From Capsicum annuum (Eukaryota > Streptophyta > Magnoliopsida > Solanales > Solanaceae): a DNA stretch of 64,000 nucleotides. The notes beneath the pieces are model-generated. The model was given only the letters and a program-made list of their open reading frames with translations. It had not been told where the DNA came from and ran no database searches. The first letter of the stretch is position 1; every line of letters starts with the position of its first letter. The position numbers and the translations under genes are program-made. Below are positions 1 to 11,017 of this stretch, one piece after another. The stretch spans positions 127,430,216 through 127,494,215 of the forward strand of contig NC_061118.1 in assembly GCF_002878395.1 (NCBI RefSeq), written 5' to 3'.

Positions 1-354
1 TCCACAAAAACATGAGGATCTTTCTCAACCTAAACACCAGTGAACATAGGAGTGTTCAACCTCATAAAATGGCCAACCTTTGTGGCCTTAGAATATAGAG
101 TAACAAAAATATCACACTCAGCCTTAGAAGCTACAAACTATGCCAACATATGAATAAACTGATAAAACTCAGCATTCGTTATATCATCTTAAGGATAACA
201 AGAAGGATTGCAGGGTGTCGATAGAACTCCATGGATAATTGAGAATAGGACCCCTAGACTAGGTCTAGACCCTATAAGAAAGTTGGTTTCTATAAACATT
301 GTTCTCTAGTAGGAAAGTTGAGTTTTCGTGAGATTTAGATCTTTGAGGAGGCAT
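1..354 (-). pseudogene. gag N-terminal part of element A (Ty3/gypsy chromovirus-like), cut by window edge
   Basis: Gag would package element RNA into virus-like particles. Read on the minus strand, a start codon at 354-352 (M-P-P-Q-R-S) lies about 200 bases downstream of the primer-binding site, the same layout as in element B (start near 44999). Around 30-90 the frame reads VGHFMRLNTPMFTG, the conserved gag block that precedes the DPQGF-like segment in these families. Stops and at least one frame change break it. The rest of the element would lie to the left of the window. The family is called by similarity to the gag of B and J in this window. The function is certainly lost in this copy. 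Confidence 0.7.
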
Positions 355-548
355 GATTTAAAAAGAGGACAAATAAGAATTAGAGAAGATTTTAGTACCT
401 TAGACTCTACATCTTGAAAATAAAAGACAGGAAAGAGAAATATTCCAAAACACCTTGTAGCCTCTCACTTATGACTGTAGCATGCTACATACCCATAAAA
501 GAGACTACTCGACATGGTTTTATCGGATAACCAGTTGACCAACCTGTT

Positions 549-560
549 GCTCTGATACCA
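549..560 (-). other. primer-binding site of element A (initiator tRNA-Met type)
   Basis: On the minus strand this reads TGGTATCAGAGC, complementary to the 3' end of plant initiator tRNA-Met, where reverse transcription of most plant LTR elements is primed. It lies 8 bases downstream of the LTR end at 569. This fixes the element's orientation as minus. Confidence 0.9.
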
Positions 561-568
561 ATCTGATA

Positions 569-894
569 TGAACAAAACCAAGGCCTACCGTATTGGGCAT
601 CTCAAGTCTGACTGAGACTGGAGACCACCCCTAATACCCAATTATAACCACCCTATACCCTGTGTTTGATGAATTCTGAACCTATAATAAGATGAAATAT
701 CGAAAATTGAAATACATTTAATAAAGTCGATAACCATAACCAACCAAATATCCAACCAAATGTCCAATCAGTGTCAACCCCAATGCAAATAGCATTACCA
801 AGGCTGACCCTAATACTGACACCGCCAATGCTCATTGTTGTCTGGCAAAGAATTTATCCAAAATTACTAATATTCAATCAGGATATCCCCTCGA
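569..894 (-). repeat. 5' LTR of element A, part next to the primer site
   Basis: The reverse complement aligns by eye with the last roughly 350 bases of the 5' LTR of B (about 44440-44790): shared blocks include a GGTGTCAGTATT stretch and AGGGGTGGTC close to the end. The LTR breaks at 894 where element C begins and resumes at about 16408. The five bases 890-894 (ctcga) and 16403-16407 (cccga) are the duplicated target. Without C the two halves read straight through like the LTR of B. Confidence 0.8.
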
Positions 895-2303
895 TGATAT
901 GATATAGAAATATAGCATGTTCAATTCTTAAAATAAAGAAAATAAGTAGGTTTTTAGGCTCTTTTGTTAGATTTGATCTATTTTTAGTATGTTTTGTATA
1001 AAACCAGGTTTCTGATGATAAGTTTATAAAAATGGTGGAAAAGGTGTTTTGGACACTTTTGGGGAAATCATGGATTTTTGGAATATTTTTTGGGTTGATA
1101 GAGATCAAAGCACATTTGAGAATCGAAGAAGAGCTAAAAAACTGACTCGCAGAACCTATTAAGTAAATATGTGGCCACGAGTATAACCTATGGACCACAT
1201 GTACACAAACTGGGTGACAAAAAGTCAAAATCTCAAGAGATGAGCATTTTAGGATGTCCTGCTACTTACGCCTACTACCTGCGCCCTATACCTAGGCCAC
1301 TGATAGTACTTGTGCCCTGCCAAACTGCAGGTATAGGGAGCAGGTGGCCATCGACCATTTTTTTACCTATATTGTTAGGGCTTAGTTTATAGGGTGTTCT
1401 TCTGTACTATAAATACCCCTTATGTATATTTTAGTAGAGGTTACACACTTTTAATACTTAGAAAGATATTTTGATTTCAAGATCCATCTTTGATCTGAGG
1501 ATTTGATTATATTGACTTTGATTGATTATTCAGTTTACGATTATGGGTATTCTCTCATCTCATCATTGTGATATAATATTTTCTTTCCCATATAAATTTT
1601 ATTGATTTTTTCACAATCATCAGCGGCTAAAATCCATAGCTACGATTGTGGAAACCCTAGTTAATTGACAAAGTAGGGAAAGTGAAATTATTGATATGAA
1701 CCAATATTGATGGCATGCATTGATCTATCTTCAATATGAATAATTTTTTAATAGATTCACACATTAGGATCCTATATATATATATTGCTATTTAGTCTAA
1801 CAAAGGAGTAGTAACTAGGAAAAGATAAGTACAATAGTAATTTGGGAGTTAATAGTCGATCTGTTGCATTATAATGGTATATCTGAGTGATTAATAGCTT
1901 TGATTTAGTAACTTGAGACTCAATAAGTGATAGTTAACTGTAATTAGGGTGAGGTTTAGTAATACGACACCGTGGGACTCAAAAGGTAAAGGGTGAAATC
2001 CTCCTACTTGTCCAAAAAATTGTAGGAGGTACCTAACTTATCAGTTCTTTATGTAAGGTACTAGGTTGGTTCAAAATCGCATGATAAACCATGGAGTTGA
2101 GATGCTAGGAGGAACAAAATCCTATTGTTCACTTACAATTGATTTTCAATCAAGTTAATATTGTTTTGTGTTTGAGACAACTACAACCAAATCCCCCCAT
2201 TTACTTTCCTATTTTGCCTATAGACTGTAACCATTGTGATCTGTGAAATCACGAACAACGATTGTACCACTATCTAAAAGGAGATATTTCTTGGATGCCA
2301 TTA
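895..2303 (+). repeat. 5' LTR of element C
   Basis: It starts TGATATG directly after the target duplication and ends GATGCCATTA just before the primer site. Its right 600 bases align with 15693-16402 (shared blocks such as GGAGTAGTAACTAGGAAA and the AACTACAACCAAATCCCCCC segment, split here by one base change). It contains a TATA box at 1409 and, upstream of it, a 10-base inverted pair, 1284-1293 against 1329-1338. A short (TA)n run lies near 1771-1788. Confidence 0.8.
1409..1416 (+). promoter_or_regulatory. TATA box in the LTR of C
   Basis: TATAAATA followed by CCCC lies about 515 bases into the LTR. This is a good plant core promoter match at the place where the U3/R boundary is expected, so it is the likely promoter of the former genomic RNA. 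Confidence 0.6.
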
Positions 2304-2309
2304 ATAAAT

Positions 2310-2327
2310 TGGCACCGTTGCCCGGGA
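2310..2327 (+). other. primer-binding site of element C (tRNA-Asp type)
   Basis: TGGCACCGTTGCCCGGGA differs by two changes from the usual Athila-type site complementary to tRNA-Asp. It lies 6 bases after the LTR end. Confidence 0.8.
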
Positions 2328-2411
2328 ACACTGTTTATTTATGGATTAAGGTTATTACAATTTTTGGTTTTTGGGTTTTTATTTTATTCTTAGTTGGGCA
2401 TACATCATTGT

Positions 2412-4400
2412 ATGCCTAGCACACAGAGTAGAAGAAATTCTTTACTCCTAGTGAATCTGAATCCAGTGAGGATCATACAAACACCTAGTGGCATGTTTGA
2501 GCCAAAAAAAAGGTGATAATCCTTAAGGGGTTTATGATATTGTACCTCCTGCCAAAGGAGTAAAAGATATCATTGATCATTAGAATTGTTAGATTTTATC
2601 TCAAATTAAAGATAAAAGGAGAGCAGTGGAAGAAGTTCAAAGGATAGCTAAGGATGCAGATCTAGCTGAATAGAGACAAGCAGCAGACCATCGAGCAGCA
2701 CTCGATGGGAATAAAAATAGGAGCTAAAGGTTCTTGATTTCAAGTTATCCCAATATATCAGTATGTGTAGCCATATATTGATGATAAAGATTATATGTGA
2801 TATATTGAGTGGATAGAGACTGGAGCCATAGCACCTCCTGTTTTTTACCCAACCATCAAATTTACCATTACGAGTGCTATGATCTAACTTCTAAATTTTA
2901 AGGGTGTGTTTACAAGATTACCTATTAATGATACAAACCTGCGCCAGACAAATTTCCTTTGCATTTATAACTCGTATGCCAATCCAGGGGTAAATCAGGA
3001 AGCACTTAGACTGAGGTTCTTCCCCTTCTCACTTATAGAAGTATCTTTATGGTTAGGGGAATTACTTAGAGGCTCTATCATGACTTGGAATAAGTTACGT
3101 AGTCAATTCTCACAAAGGTTCTTCCCTCCACCAAGAATGCTGCAGCTTAAGAATGAGATCTATAATTTCAGGTAGCTGCAGTCAGATTCCATGTACGAGG
3201 CTTGGTTCAGGTGTTTAAAAAAGATGAGTTGGTGCCAAATCATCAATATTCAGGGAAAAGTTTATCAAAAATGTTCTACAGATCCCTGAACATCTATTCC
3301 AGAGCCATGAAAGACACCATCTCTGAAGGAGCTTTAATGATATTACTTTAGGAGACAGCTTTGGAGATGTTAGATAGGATCTCACCCACAAACTGAGGGT
3401 GTAAAACTTGAGAGGCTGATAGGGGATCTGGTACTTATGCTATTCGTATCTCCTGCAACCAAAGAGCAACTGATAATATAGTAGCACAAAAAATTACGTT
3501 GCTAAGGACTGATTTTGGGGTGCTAGAAAAGTAGTTTGCAGCACAAATTCAAAGAAAGTGAATGTAGTAGCAGTACAAGGGTCATATTCCAAAGCATATA
3601 AGTCTAAACTAGAAGAAGAAGATAGTTATTTGGATCGTTAGATTATGGGTTTCAGAGCCCAAAAGGAATGGAACCACGGACAGAACTATTATGATGAATA
3701 TTTAGACCATAGCTGAAAGTAAAATAGTGACTAGAGGAACAAAGATAACTACAGAGAGAAGGTAGATAAATACATTCCACCTGGTAGACGTGATGTAGAA
3801 TATCAAATAGAAGATATGCTGACTAAATTGGTGAATGGTCAGGAAAATTAAGAGACTAGCCTTAAGAAGATTAGGAATGATATTTTAGGATTGACGTAGA
3901 AGTTTTAGTCATATGCTATTTCTATCAAGTAGTTGGAGCACAAGTTTAGGAAGATATCAACAACTCTAAACCAGAGGCATCTAGTTACCCTTTCAAGCAA
4001 CATAGTGCAATATTTGAAAAATAATGGTTACGTAATTTTTTCTACCATGAGACATTATATCATTACTATGGATCCCCCAATGCCTTTTACAAATATTTTT
4101 GATCATGATACACCTATTTTTAAGTCTGAGAAGGTAACAGTTGATAGAGGTATAGTTCATAAAGATAAAGGTAAGGGTCCGATCCAAAAGTAAGACAGAT
4201 TGGAAGACCACCTCTACATTTTTCTAATGATTGATTCAGAAAAAAGAAAGGTGAGTTCAAATAGTTCATTAAGATGCTGAGAGAATTGAGCCTGAATGAA
4301 CCTCTTGTTGAGGCATTAGAGTAGATGCCTTAATACGCCACGTTCATAAAATAGTTGATCAAATAGAAAAAAAGGAGAATCTTTTAAAGATACTGAGGAT
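2412..4400 (+). pseudogene. gag of element C (Athila-like), many stops and shifts
   Basis: Capsid/nucleocapsid precursor of an Athila-like element. A start codon at 2412 opens M-P-S-T-Q-S-R-R, close to Athila gag starts. The best preserved piece is 2906-3175, with the gag signature NSYANPGVNQEALRLRFFPF, then a W-L-G-E-L block, TWNKLRSQF and FFPPPRMLQLKNEIYNF; the next frame continues with SMYEAWFRC. Further downstream (3440-4400) only scattered frames remain, including the 86-codon piece 3933-4193. Many stops are TAG. It could not be translated as one protein. The Athila assignment rests on these motifs from memory. Confidence 0.75.
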
Positions 4401-4421
4401 GTGTAGCACTGTAGTGCAGTC

Positions 4422-4830
4422 ATGACTAGGTACTTGGCACAGAAGAAGGGCGACCTTAGAGCGTTCACTATACCATGTAATATTGGGTCATCCAGGTTTG
4501 CCCGAGCCTTATGTGATTTAGGGGCCATCATTAATTTGATTCCACTGGCCATCTTTAAGCAACTAGGCTTGAACCCTCTGGAACACACTTTGATACAGCT
4601 ATGAATGTTGACCGCACAGTAAAGAGGCCTATGGGAATCTTTTGATATGATCATTAGGGTAGAAAAAGGCATTTTCCCAGCTGACTTTGTCATCTTTGAC
4701 TTTGAGGTTGACACCTAGATGCCTATTATTTTATGAAGACCATTAACTACCAAAGGTAGAGCTATCGTTGACATGGAGAAGGGTGAGCTAAAATTTTGAA
4801 TCAATAGTGAGGAAGAGACATTCAACATCC
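4422..4830 (+). pseudogene. aspartic protease of element C (Athila-like)
   Basis: Retropepsin domain that would cut the polyprotein. The clean stretch 4422-4604 reads FTIPCNIG then ALCDLGAIINLIPLAIFKQL, the Athila protease pattern in which the catalytic triad region is C-D-L-G-A-S-I-N-L. Here the serine is replaced by isoleucine. The following frames (to about 4830) match the rest of the domain (GIF, VDTMPIILGRP-like and IDMEKGELKF-like segments), but with frame changes and stops. Reverse transcriptase should follow and does not: within about 150 bases the sequence reaches the hairpin motif normally placed after pol. Confidence 0.75.
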
Positions 4831-4978
4831 AAAAGTCTATAAAGTAACCAATCAACATAAGGGTAGTGTCGGTGATTAATTATATTAATGATTCTAAAGG
4901 ATATTCATATGGGTATCTTGATGAGTTTTGAGTAATAAAGATATCCACATTGTGCCGCAATGTTAAATCAAACACTAC

Positions 4979-5077
4979 ATAGGAGGCAACCCATGGGATT
5001 GTTGGTGAAGTCTGAGTAACCAACATAGCCATGTCGTTCTACAATGTTAAATCAAGTGCTAAGTGGGAGACAACCCA
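4979..5077 (+). other. pair of post-coding hairpin motifs in element C
   Basis: Two degenerate copies, 4979-4994 and 5064-5077, of the motif (C)TTGGG-AGGCAA-CCCAA(G), each preceded by an AATGTTAAATCAA segment. The second copy (TGGGAGACAACCCA) keeps a 4-base stem. The same motif stands at the end of the coding frame in D (25652) and H (37557). It marks the end of the gag-pol coding region in this group. Confidence 0.6.
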
Positions 5078-5419
5078 TTATATTTTAGTGTTTACACTTT
5101 TTGTTGTTTTAGTGTTTGTACAATTTTGGCTTTTGGACCTCACATACAATAAGGTAAATATTACTACATTCCTTTATTTCTAGGTAAGGGGACTGCGTGA
5201 TCAGTCCATTATGGTCACAAGTTCCACATTGTAAGTTGAGCAAAAATTTTAGAAATTGAAATTTTGAGGATGAAAAATTGTAAGTTATAGACTTTGGCAC
5301 CTAATTTTACTTTGGCGATCTAAAACATAGGTTTTGGGACCATAAGTATTTTGAAAAATGTCAACACGCCATGCTCAGGTAGCGAAAAAGTGGGCCAAAT
5401 TTTGGCCCGGCACTATAGT
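5078..5419 (+). other. non-coding internal part of element C
   Basis: About 340 bases between the second hairpin and element J. No frame or recognised domain is seen. It contains a short series of TTTGGC/TTTGGG phrases (5293-5340). It is presumably the spacer between the pol and env positions. Confidence 0.4.
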
Positions 5420-7564
5420 ACCCTGTATTAGTACTAGTTCAGTTTAGCTCATAGTGTATGCATAAGAGGCTTAGAACCTTAAAATTAGGCTAAGTGTTGG
5501 GGAATTAGTTTTATTTTTGGCCTCTTAACTTCGATGATTCTTAAAGTGATCTTCTCAACCTTGAGATGTAAGTTTTTGAGTTAATTCATGTTCGGGGGTG
5601 TAATGAGCATGTCTTAGGGAAGTTTTGAATTTTTTGAACACGGATTGAGGCACGTTTGGATTTCGTTTCCCGCACCTCACCACGATTGCATCATGTTGCG
5701 GTGGGCGTAGTGATGGGGAGTTTATTGTATTACGGTGATGGGTCAATCGGTATTTCAAATGGGAATTTAAATTCCAGAGAGGCAAACTTATCTTTTTACC
5801 TTGCCCCAATTCATAATAACATGGGATTTACCTTTAGTTAAGGCACAATTTGCCTATTTTACCCAATTTTACTATAAAATAAAACCTAAGCTTTCCCCTA
5901 GTTCATCAAATTAAATCCTCTCCGCTTTAAGAAAACTCAAGAATTCAAGCTTCACCATCCAAGAACTTTCAAGAAAGTTCTTCCCTTTCAAGATTTATGT
6001 ATTAAAGGTAGGTGTGATGTTCATCCATGGGCCATTTTGATGCATGAAGTTCAAAAATCCTTCTTTTATATCAAATTTTGAGCTTTAATATAGTTTAGGA
6101 TGAATAATGCCAATGAATTGTTATGAATTTTGATTATACATCATGTTTATAATTGTTTTTGATGGAATTAAACCTTACATATCGGAATGATGATGTTTTC
6201 ACGTTAAATCCATGAATTATGTTTTTTGTATTATAGCCATGTGATTATTACATGTTATTAACTATTTCCATGCTTTAATTCATGACCCTCATGTGTTATA
6301 TGAAATGTCTAAGAGTTAAATGTTTAACAATGATCCCTTTTATGGTTTTTAAGGCTTTATATGTCCTTATTTTTATTTCCATTAAGTGTTGGGGGTTATG
6401 AATACCCAAAATTTAGTTGTTTATATTTTTTTCAGTAATTATAGAATTATTTAAGATAAAATATGAATTTCATCTTTCAATTAGTTGTTATGTTAAGTCA
6501 TAACTCAGTTAAACTTAGGTTAGTTCAGTAATCAGTGTCTTTTAGTTAGGAGTAAAATATATCACCGAGTGAACGCAGGCAAGGCGCTCCCCCATCAGTA
6601 GGCATGAGGTAATTGTTACCCCCATTAGTAGCCATGAAATATTAGTAGCAGTCCCTAGGTTCCAGACCTACAGTGCCGTCATAGACTTTGAGGGGTCCCT
6701 CGTTAGTTTGGCATGACACCCTCATCCTTTGAGACATTAGATTAGTGGATCCACGCAGCCAAGGTTAGTATTTATGGCACGGTACTGACACTCTTTCCAA
6801 CTTGGGTTATAGGTTGGACCGTCATAGTACATTAGGGAATGTCGATTATGCCTATCTCACATAGTTGCAGTTCAGTATTCAGTACAGAGTTCTATAGTAT
6901 TGCCTTACCATAGCATACAGTTATCAGTATTTTAGTGTTTTAGTTTACAGACCATATAAGAGCATGTTTTATTCTTGGTCATGCATTCTTAGATTTTACA
7001 ATTTTCATGCATTTATCCTCAGCTATCTTATGTTATTCTGTCAGTCATTATCTCAAGCATATAACCTATTCATTTCATCCTATCCTCATCTCATAGACCA
7101 GTGCATTCAAAGTACTGACCGCATACTCATTTTTTGCACTATGATTTTTAGTATAATAGGTTTGGACACTCAATTTCCTAACCGTTCTTAGGCATATTAG
7201 CTTATCGGCATAGCAGTAATGGTGAGTCCTCATAATTTCCAATGGATTTATCTTATATTTAGTTATGTCAGTAGTTCAGTTATTTAGTCAGTCACCTATC
7301 AACTATACAGTCAGTTAGTTTTAGAGACTATAAGACATTCAGACAGATAATCAGTTTTTAGTATTTTTCCAGACATTCAGAACTATGATTTAGTATTGTT
7401 TTTAGTTTCTAAGACCTTATGGCATTATCAACTAATTTTTTACATGTCTTCATAATCAGTATAGTATTCAGTACTCACAGTAGGTACCAGTTTATGTGTT
7501 AACTTGTGGTCTTTCGGGACCATTAGCACCTTTGTTGTGACAAGGGGGTAGCCTCAGGTTGTGA
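5420..7564 (+). repeat. 5' LTR of element J (left edge approximate)
   Basis: Positions 5993-7564 align with 12567-14213 along their length (for example TGAATTGTTATGAATTTTG in both, and the GGTCTTTCGGGACC hairpin near the end). The part 5420-5992, with the TATA box, has no partner in the 3' LTR. The LTR ends AGCCTCAGGTTGTGA, seven bases before the primer site. Confidence 0.7.
5873..5881 (+). promoter_or_regulatory. TATA box in the 5' LTR of J
   Basis: TATAAAATA lies about 115 bases upstream of the part shared with the 3' LTR. It is a plausible core promoter of J and is absent from the other LTR. Confidence 0.5.
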
Positions 7565-7571
7565 AAAAACT

Positions 7572-7583
7572 TGGTATCAGATC
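7572..7583 (+). other. primer-binding site of element J (initiator tRNA-Met type)
   Basis: TGGTATCAGATC has ten of twelve bases of the standard site, seven bases after the LTR end. Confidence 0.85.
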
Positions 7584-7788
7584 CTATATTTTTAAAGTGT
7601 CCTAGGGAGTCTAAAAGCCAAGTTGATTTGAGTCTTATACATGGGTGTGAAGCGCACCACACTTATGGACAACAGGATATAAGATGCTTTAGGAAAAACT
7701 TTCCTTCTTTAAGTAGTTATGTCATGAAATAAGCATAAAATCAACTTATACTCATTTTCTAATTTAATCTTCCTTCCGCTTACAGAAC

Positions 7789-8913
7789 ATGTCTCCTAGA
7801 AATAATAATGGAATAAAAAATTGGAATCAGCCTACACCTCAGGCCATTCAGGAAGATATCCTTAATGAGTATATTTCTTATGTTGTGTTTCGAGCTACAT
7901 TCACTACTTTAGCTCAATCAGTAGAAGCTCAGAATAATTAGAAGGCTATTATCCCAGCCAATCCAGTGGCTAATACCACTGCAGCTAGGATTCAGGACTT
8001 CACCCAAATGAACCCATCCTTGTATATAACATCCAAGTCTAATAAGAATGCGCAAAAGTTTCTTGAAATGATTCATAAGGTAACTGTCATTATGGGTGTC
8101 ACGTCTAGTAAAAGTACAGAGTTGGCTACTTACCAGTTGTAGGATATAAATCACACCTGGTATAAGTAGTAGAAGGGGAATAGAGGCAAAAATGCAAGGC
8201 TTATAGAGTAGGAGGAGTTTGCCACAACCATTTTAGATAGGTTCTTCCCTTTAGAGTTGAGGGAAGCTAGGGCGTAGGAGTTCATAAGTTTGAAATAGGG
8301 TAACATGAGTGTGAGAGATTATTATCTTAAGTTTACCCAGTTGGCCAAGTATGGTTCTTCATTGGTGGCTGATAACAAGTCTAGGATGAGTAAGTTTTTC
8401 TATGGCATAGCCAATTGTATGGTCAAGGAGTGTAAGACCTCACTATTCATTAAGGAGATAGACTTGCCTAGGCTTATGATCCATGCCCAACAGATTAATA
8501 AAAAGAAGGTTAAGGAGAAGGAAAGAAAGAATAAGAATGCTAGGACAGGTAGCTTTAATTTTGCTTAGCTGAGGTCAGAGGGTGGTATTCATTCTTAATT
8601 TCATTGAAAATCTTCATCCCTAGCTTCGTATTCAACTAGCGCTCCAAATCCAAAGTTCAAAAATAATAATAGAGATAGGGCTCTAAGTTCTAAGACTCTG
8701 GGTAGTATGAACAGTGGTTGGACTAATCCCCTTTACCAGAAGTGTGGTAGGAATCGTCAAAGTGTATACAAGACTGGCAGTGATTTATGTTTTAGATATG
8801 GTAAGCTACATCACAATTTGTGGAAATGTTCGATAGGCATGTGGAAAGGTAGGATTGATCGCCAACAAGGTCAAACTAACTCTTCAGCAGCACTTGCAGG
8901 ACGCCCAACTAAG
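7789..8913 (+). pseudogene. gag of element J with a zinc knuckle; one frame broken mainly by TAG codons
   Basis: Gag of a chromovirus. From the ATG at 7789 (M-S-P-R-N-N-N) one reading frame runs to 8568 through eight in-frame stops, all TAG (7939, 8140, 8167, 8170, 8209, 8275, 8296, 8566), then a TAA at 8596. Recognisable blocks are RIQDFTQMNPSLY, FFPLELREAR and YYLKFTQLAKY. The zinc knuckle at about 8788-8829 reads CFRYGKLHHNLWKC, so the second metal cysteine is replaced by tyrosine; the preceding cysteine-rich segment (QKCGRN) is also damaged. Most stops sit where the family has Gln or Trp, as expected from cytosine deamination. The next frame overlaps into the protease. Confidence 0.85.
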
Positions 8914-9400
8914 TAGGGTGCCATTTTCAATGACACCAGCGGTCAATGCCGTAATAGATTGTATGCACTTCAATCTAGTCTTTATTAGAAAATTTCTCCT
9001 GATGTTGTTACGGGTATGTTATAGGTCTTTAATCTTCATGTTTATGCTTAGTTAGATCCCGGGGCTTCACTTTGTTCTGTAACCCCCTACATATCTGTTA
9101 AGTTTTTTATCAGTCTTAAAACTTTTATAGAGCCTTTCTCAGTGTCAACCCCAGTGGGTAAATCTATCACAGCTAGATGGATGTATGGGAACTGCCTGGT
9201 TATAGCATCCCAGAAAGTCAATTTTATAGACCTTGTAGAGTCAAAGATGGCTGATTTGACATCATTCTCCGAATAGATTGGCACCACTCATGCTATGCTT
9301 CAGTTGATTGTAGAAACAAAGTTCTTAATTTTTAGTTTTCGAATGACCTAGTCCTTAAATGGAGGGTTAGTTCTTTAGCACTAGGGGTCAGCTTGTTTCG
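8914..9400 (+). pseudogene. aspartic protease of element J
   Basis: Retropepsin domain of the chromovirus polyprotein. The active-site loop at about 9052 reads LDPGASLCSVTPY, the DPGS-like form usual in this clade, here DPGA. Downstream segments match the flap and core (PVGKSITARWMY, NFIDLVESKMADL). An IGLDWL-like segment is represented only by a damaged IGTTHAM-like string after a stop at about 9274. Coding continuity with gag is lost. The domain call is firm; activity is excluded by the stops. Confidence 0.75.
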
Positions 9401-9559
9401 TACCTTAGAGTGAGAAAAATGATATCCAAGAGGAATGTTTACCATTTTTTTTAAGTGAAATACTATAGTTCAGAGACTCCCAGTATGAGTCAGTTTCAGT
9501 AGTGAGGTAATTTCTAGATTTGTTCTCTGAATATCTTCCCGGAGTTCCTCCTAACAAGG

Positions 9560-10310
9560 AAATTAACTTCAGAATAAACCTTTTTATAAATACCCAGCCT
9601 AACTTTATTCTTCCCTACAAAATGGCTCTAGCTGAGCCTTAGAGAGTTGAAAGAGTAGTTGAAAAATCTCTTAAATAAGAGTTTTACTAGGCCCTATGTT
9701 TCCCCATGGGGCGTTCCAGTTCTTTTCGTGCGATGGAAAGATAGTTCTCTTAGAATGTGCATCGATTAATGATGGTTGAATAAAGACATAGTCAACAATA
9801 AGTACCCACTCCCCAGAATTGATGACATTTTCAACCAACTTTAGGGTGCCAGTTATTTCTCTATGGTAGACCTCAGATCTGACTATAATCAACTTAGAGT
9901 CAGAAAACGTGACATTCTAAAAATTGCTTTAAGAACCCGGTATGGTCACTTTAAGTTACTAGTTATGTCCTTAGGTATAACGAATGTCCCAGCAGCCTTC
10001 ATGGACTTGATGAACCGAGAGTTCAAGCAAAACTTGGACTTATTCGTCATAGTCATTATTGATGATATTCTTGTGTATTTTTGTAATGAAAATGATCATG
10101 CGGACCATCTAAAAATCATATTGCAAACTCTTAGAATACATCAGTTATTCACCAAATTCAGTAAGTGCATATTTTGGCTAAGATCAATAGCTTTTCTTAT
10201 CTATATTATTTTCGATGATGGCATTAGAGTTGACCCTCAAAAGATCAAAGCAGTGAGAAATAGGCCCAGACGTATCTCTTTGTTAGATTCAGGATTTTCT
10301 TAGGTTTTGT
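9560..10310 (+). pseudogene. reverse transcriptase of element J
   Basis: RNA-dependent DNA polymerase domain. Segments in order: [14 protein letters not shown] start near 9600, [46 protein letters not shown], then the clean stretch from 9863 with MVDLRSDYNQLRVR, YGHFKLLVMSLGITNVPAAF and FVIVIIDDILVYF. The catalytic pair of aspartates is kept but the usual tyrosine or phenylalanine before it is isoleucine. The frame closes at 10301 after RVDPQKIKAVRN. Stops and shifts lie in the first third. The match to the chromovirus RT is strong. Confidence 0.85.
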
Positions 10311-10981
10311 TGGGTATTACCGATGGTTTGTTGAAGGGTTTTTGTCTATTTTGTCCCCATGTCCAGATTGACAGAAAATAAATTCAAGTTTAAGTGGTCA
10401 AATTCTTGTGAGAAGATTTTTCAGGAGTTGAATACTTGATTTACCTCAGCCTTAGTTTTGACGTGTCAGATAGTTTAGATAGGTTTGTTGTTTACTGTTA
10501 TGCTTCAAGAGATTATTTTTGTTGTGTTTTATTGTAGAGAGGTAAGTTCATAGCCTATGCTACTAGAAAACTTAAACCCCATGAAAAGGATTACCCTACC
10601 CATAATCTTGATCTGGTATCTGTTGTTTTTGTATTTAAAATTTAGAGGCCTTATTTGTATGGGGTTCATGTTGATGTTTTTATAGATGTCAAAAGTTTAC
10701 AACATCTTTTTTGTAGAAAGATTTAAATCTCTATGAGAAAAGGTGGTTACAATTGTTAAAAGATTATGATGAGTATTTTGTATCATTCGAGCAAGGCCAT
10801 TGTAGTGACAGATGCCCGTAGTAGATTGTCTAAGGGTAGTATTGCTCATGTAGACGATTATAAGAATAATTCAGTCAGGGAGGTTCATCAACTTGCTAGA
10901 TTAGGTGTGCGGTTGATGGATTTAGATAAGGTAGTGTATTGGTTCAAAATAGATTGGAATCTTCTCTTGTTGCCAAAGTGA
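10311..10981 (+). pseudogene. RNase H and connection region of element J
   Basis: RNase H removes the RNA strand from the RNA/DNA hybrid. After the RT the tether (FLSILSP-like, MSRLTENKFKFKWS-like) is frameshifted. The RNase H core shows RFVVYCYASRDYFCCVLL, so the first acidic residue of the usual Y-D-A-S is lost, then GKFIAYATRKLKPHEKDYPTHNLDL and VDVFIDVKSLQHLF. The clean stretch 10766-10981 carries MSILYHSSKAIVVTDARSRL, matching the ADALSR end of the domain, followed by a linker to integrase. It is broken at several points. Confidence 0.8.
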
Positions 10982-11017
10982 AGGAGAAGCAAGATAGGGA
11001 TTCTATACTGGTTAAAG

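Noticed and set aside
549..560. tRNA-like sequences at the primer-binding sites
   Set aside because: They are short complements of tRNA 3' ends next to LTR ends, with no cloverleaf around them. They are not tRNA genes.
4316..4714. 132-codon minus-strand frame
   Set aside because: Antisense shadow of the protease region of element C.
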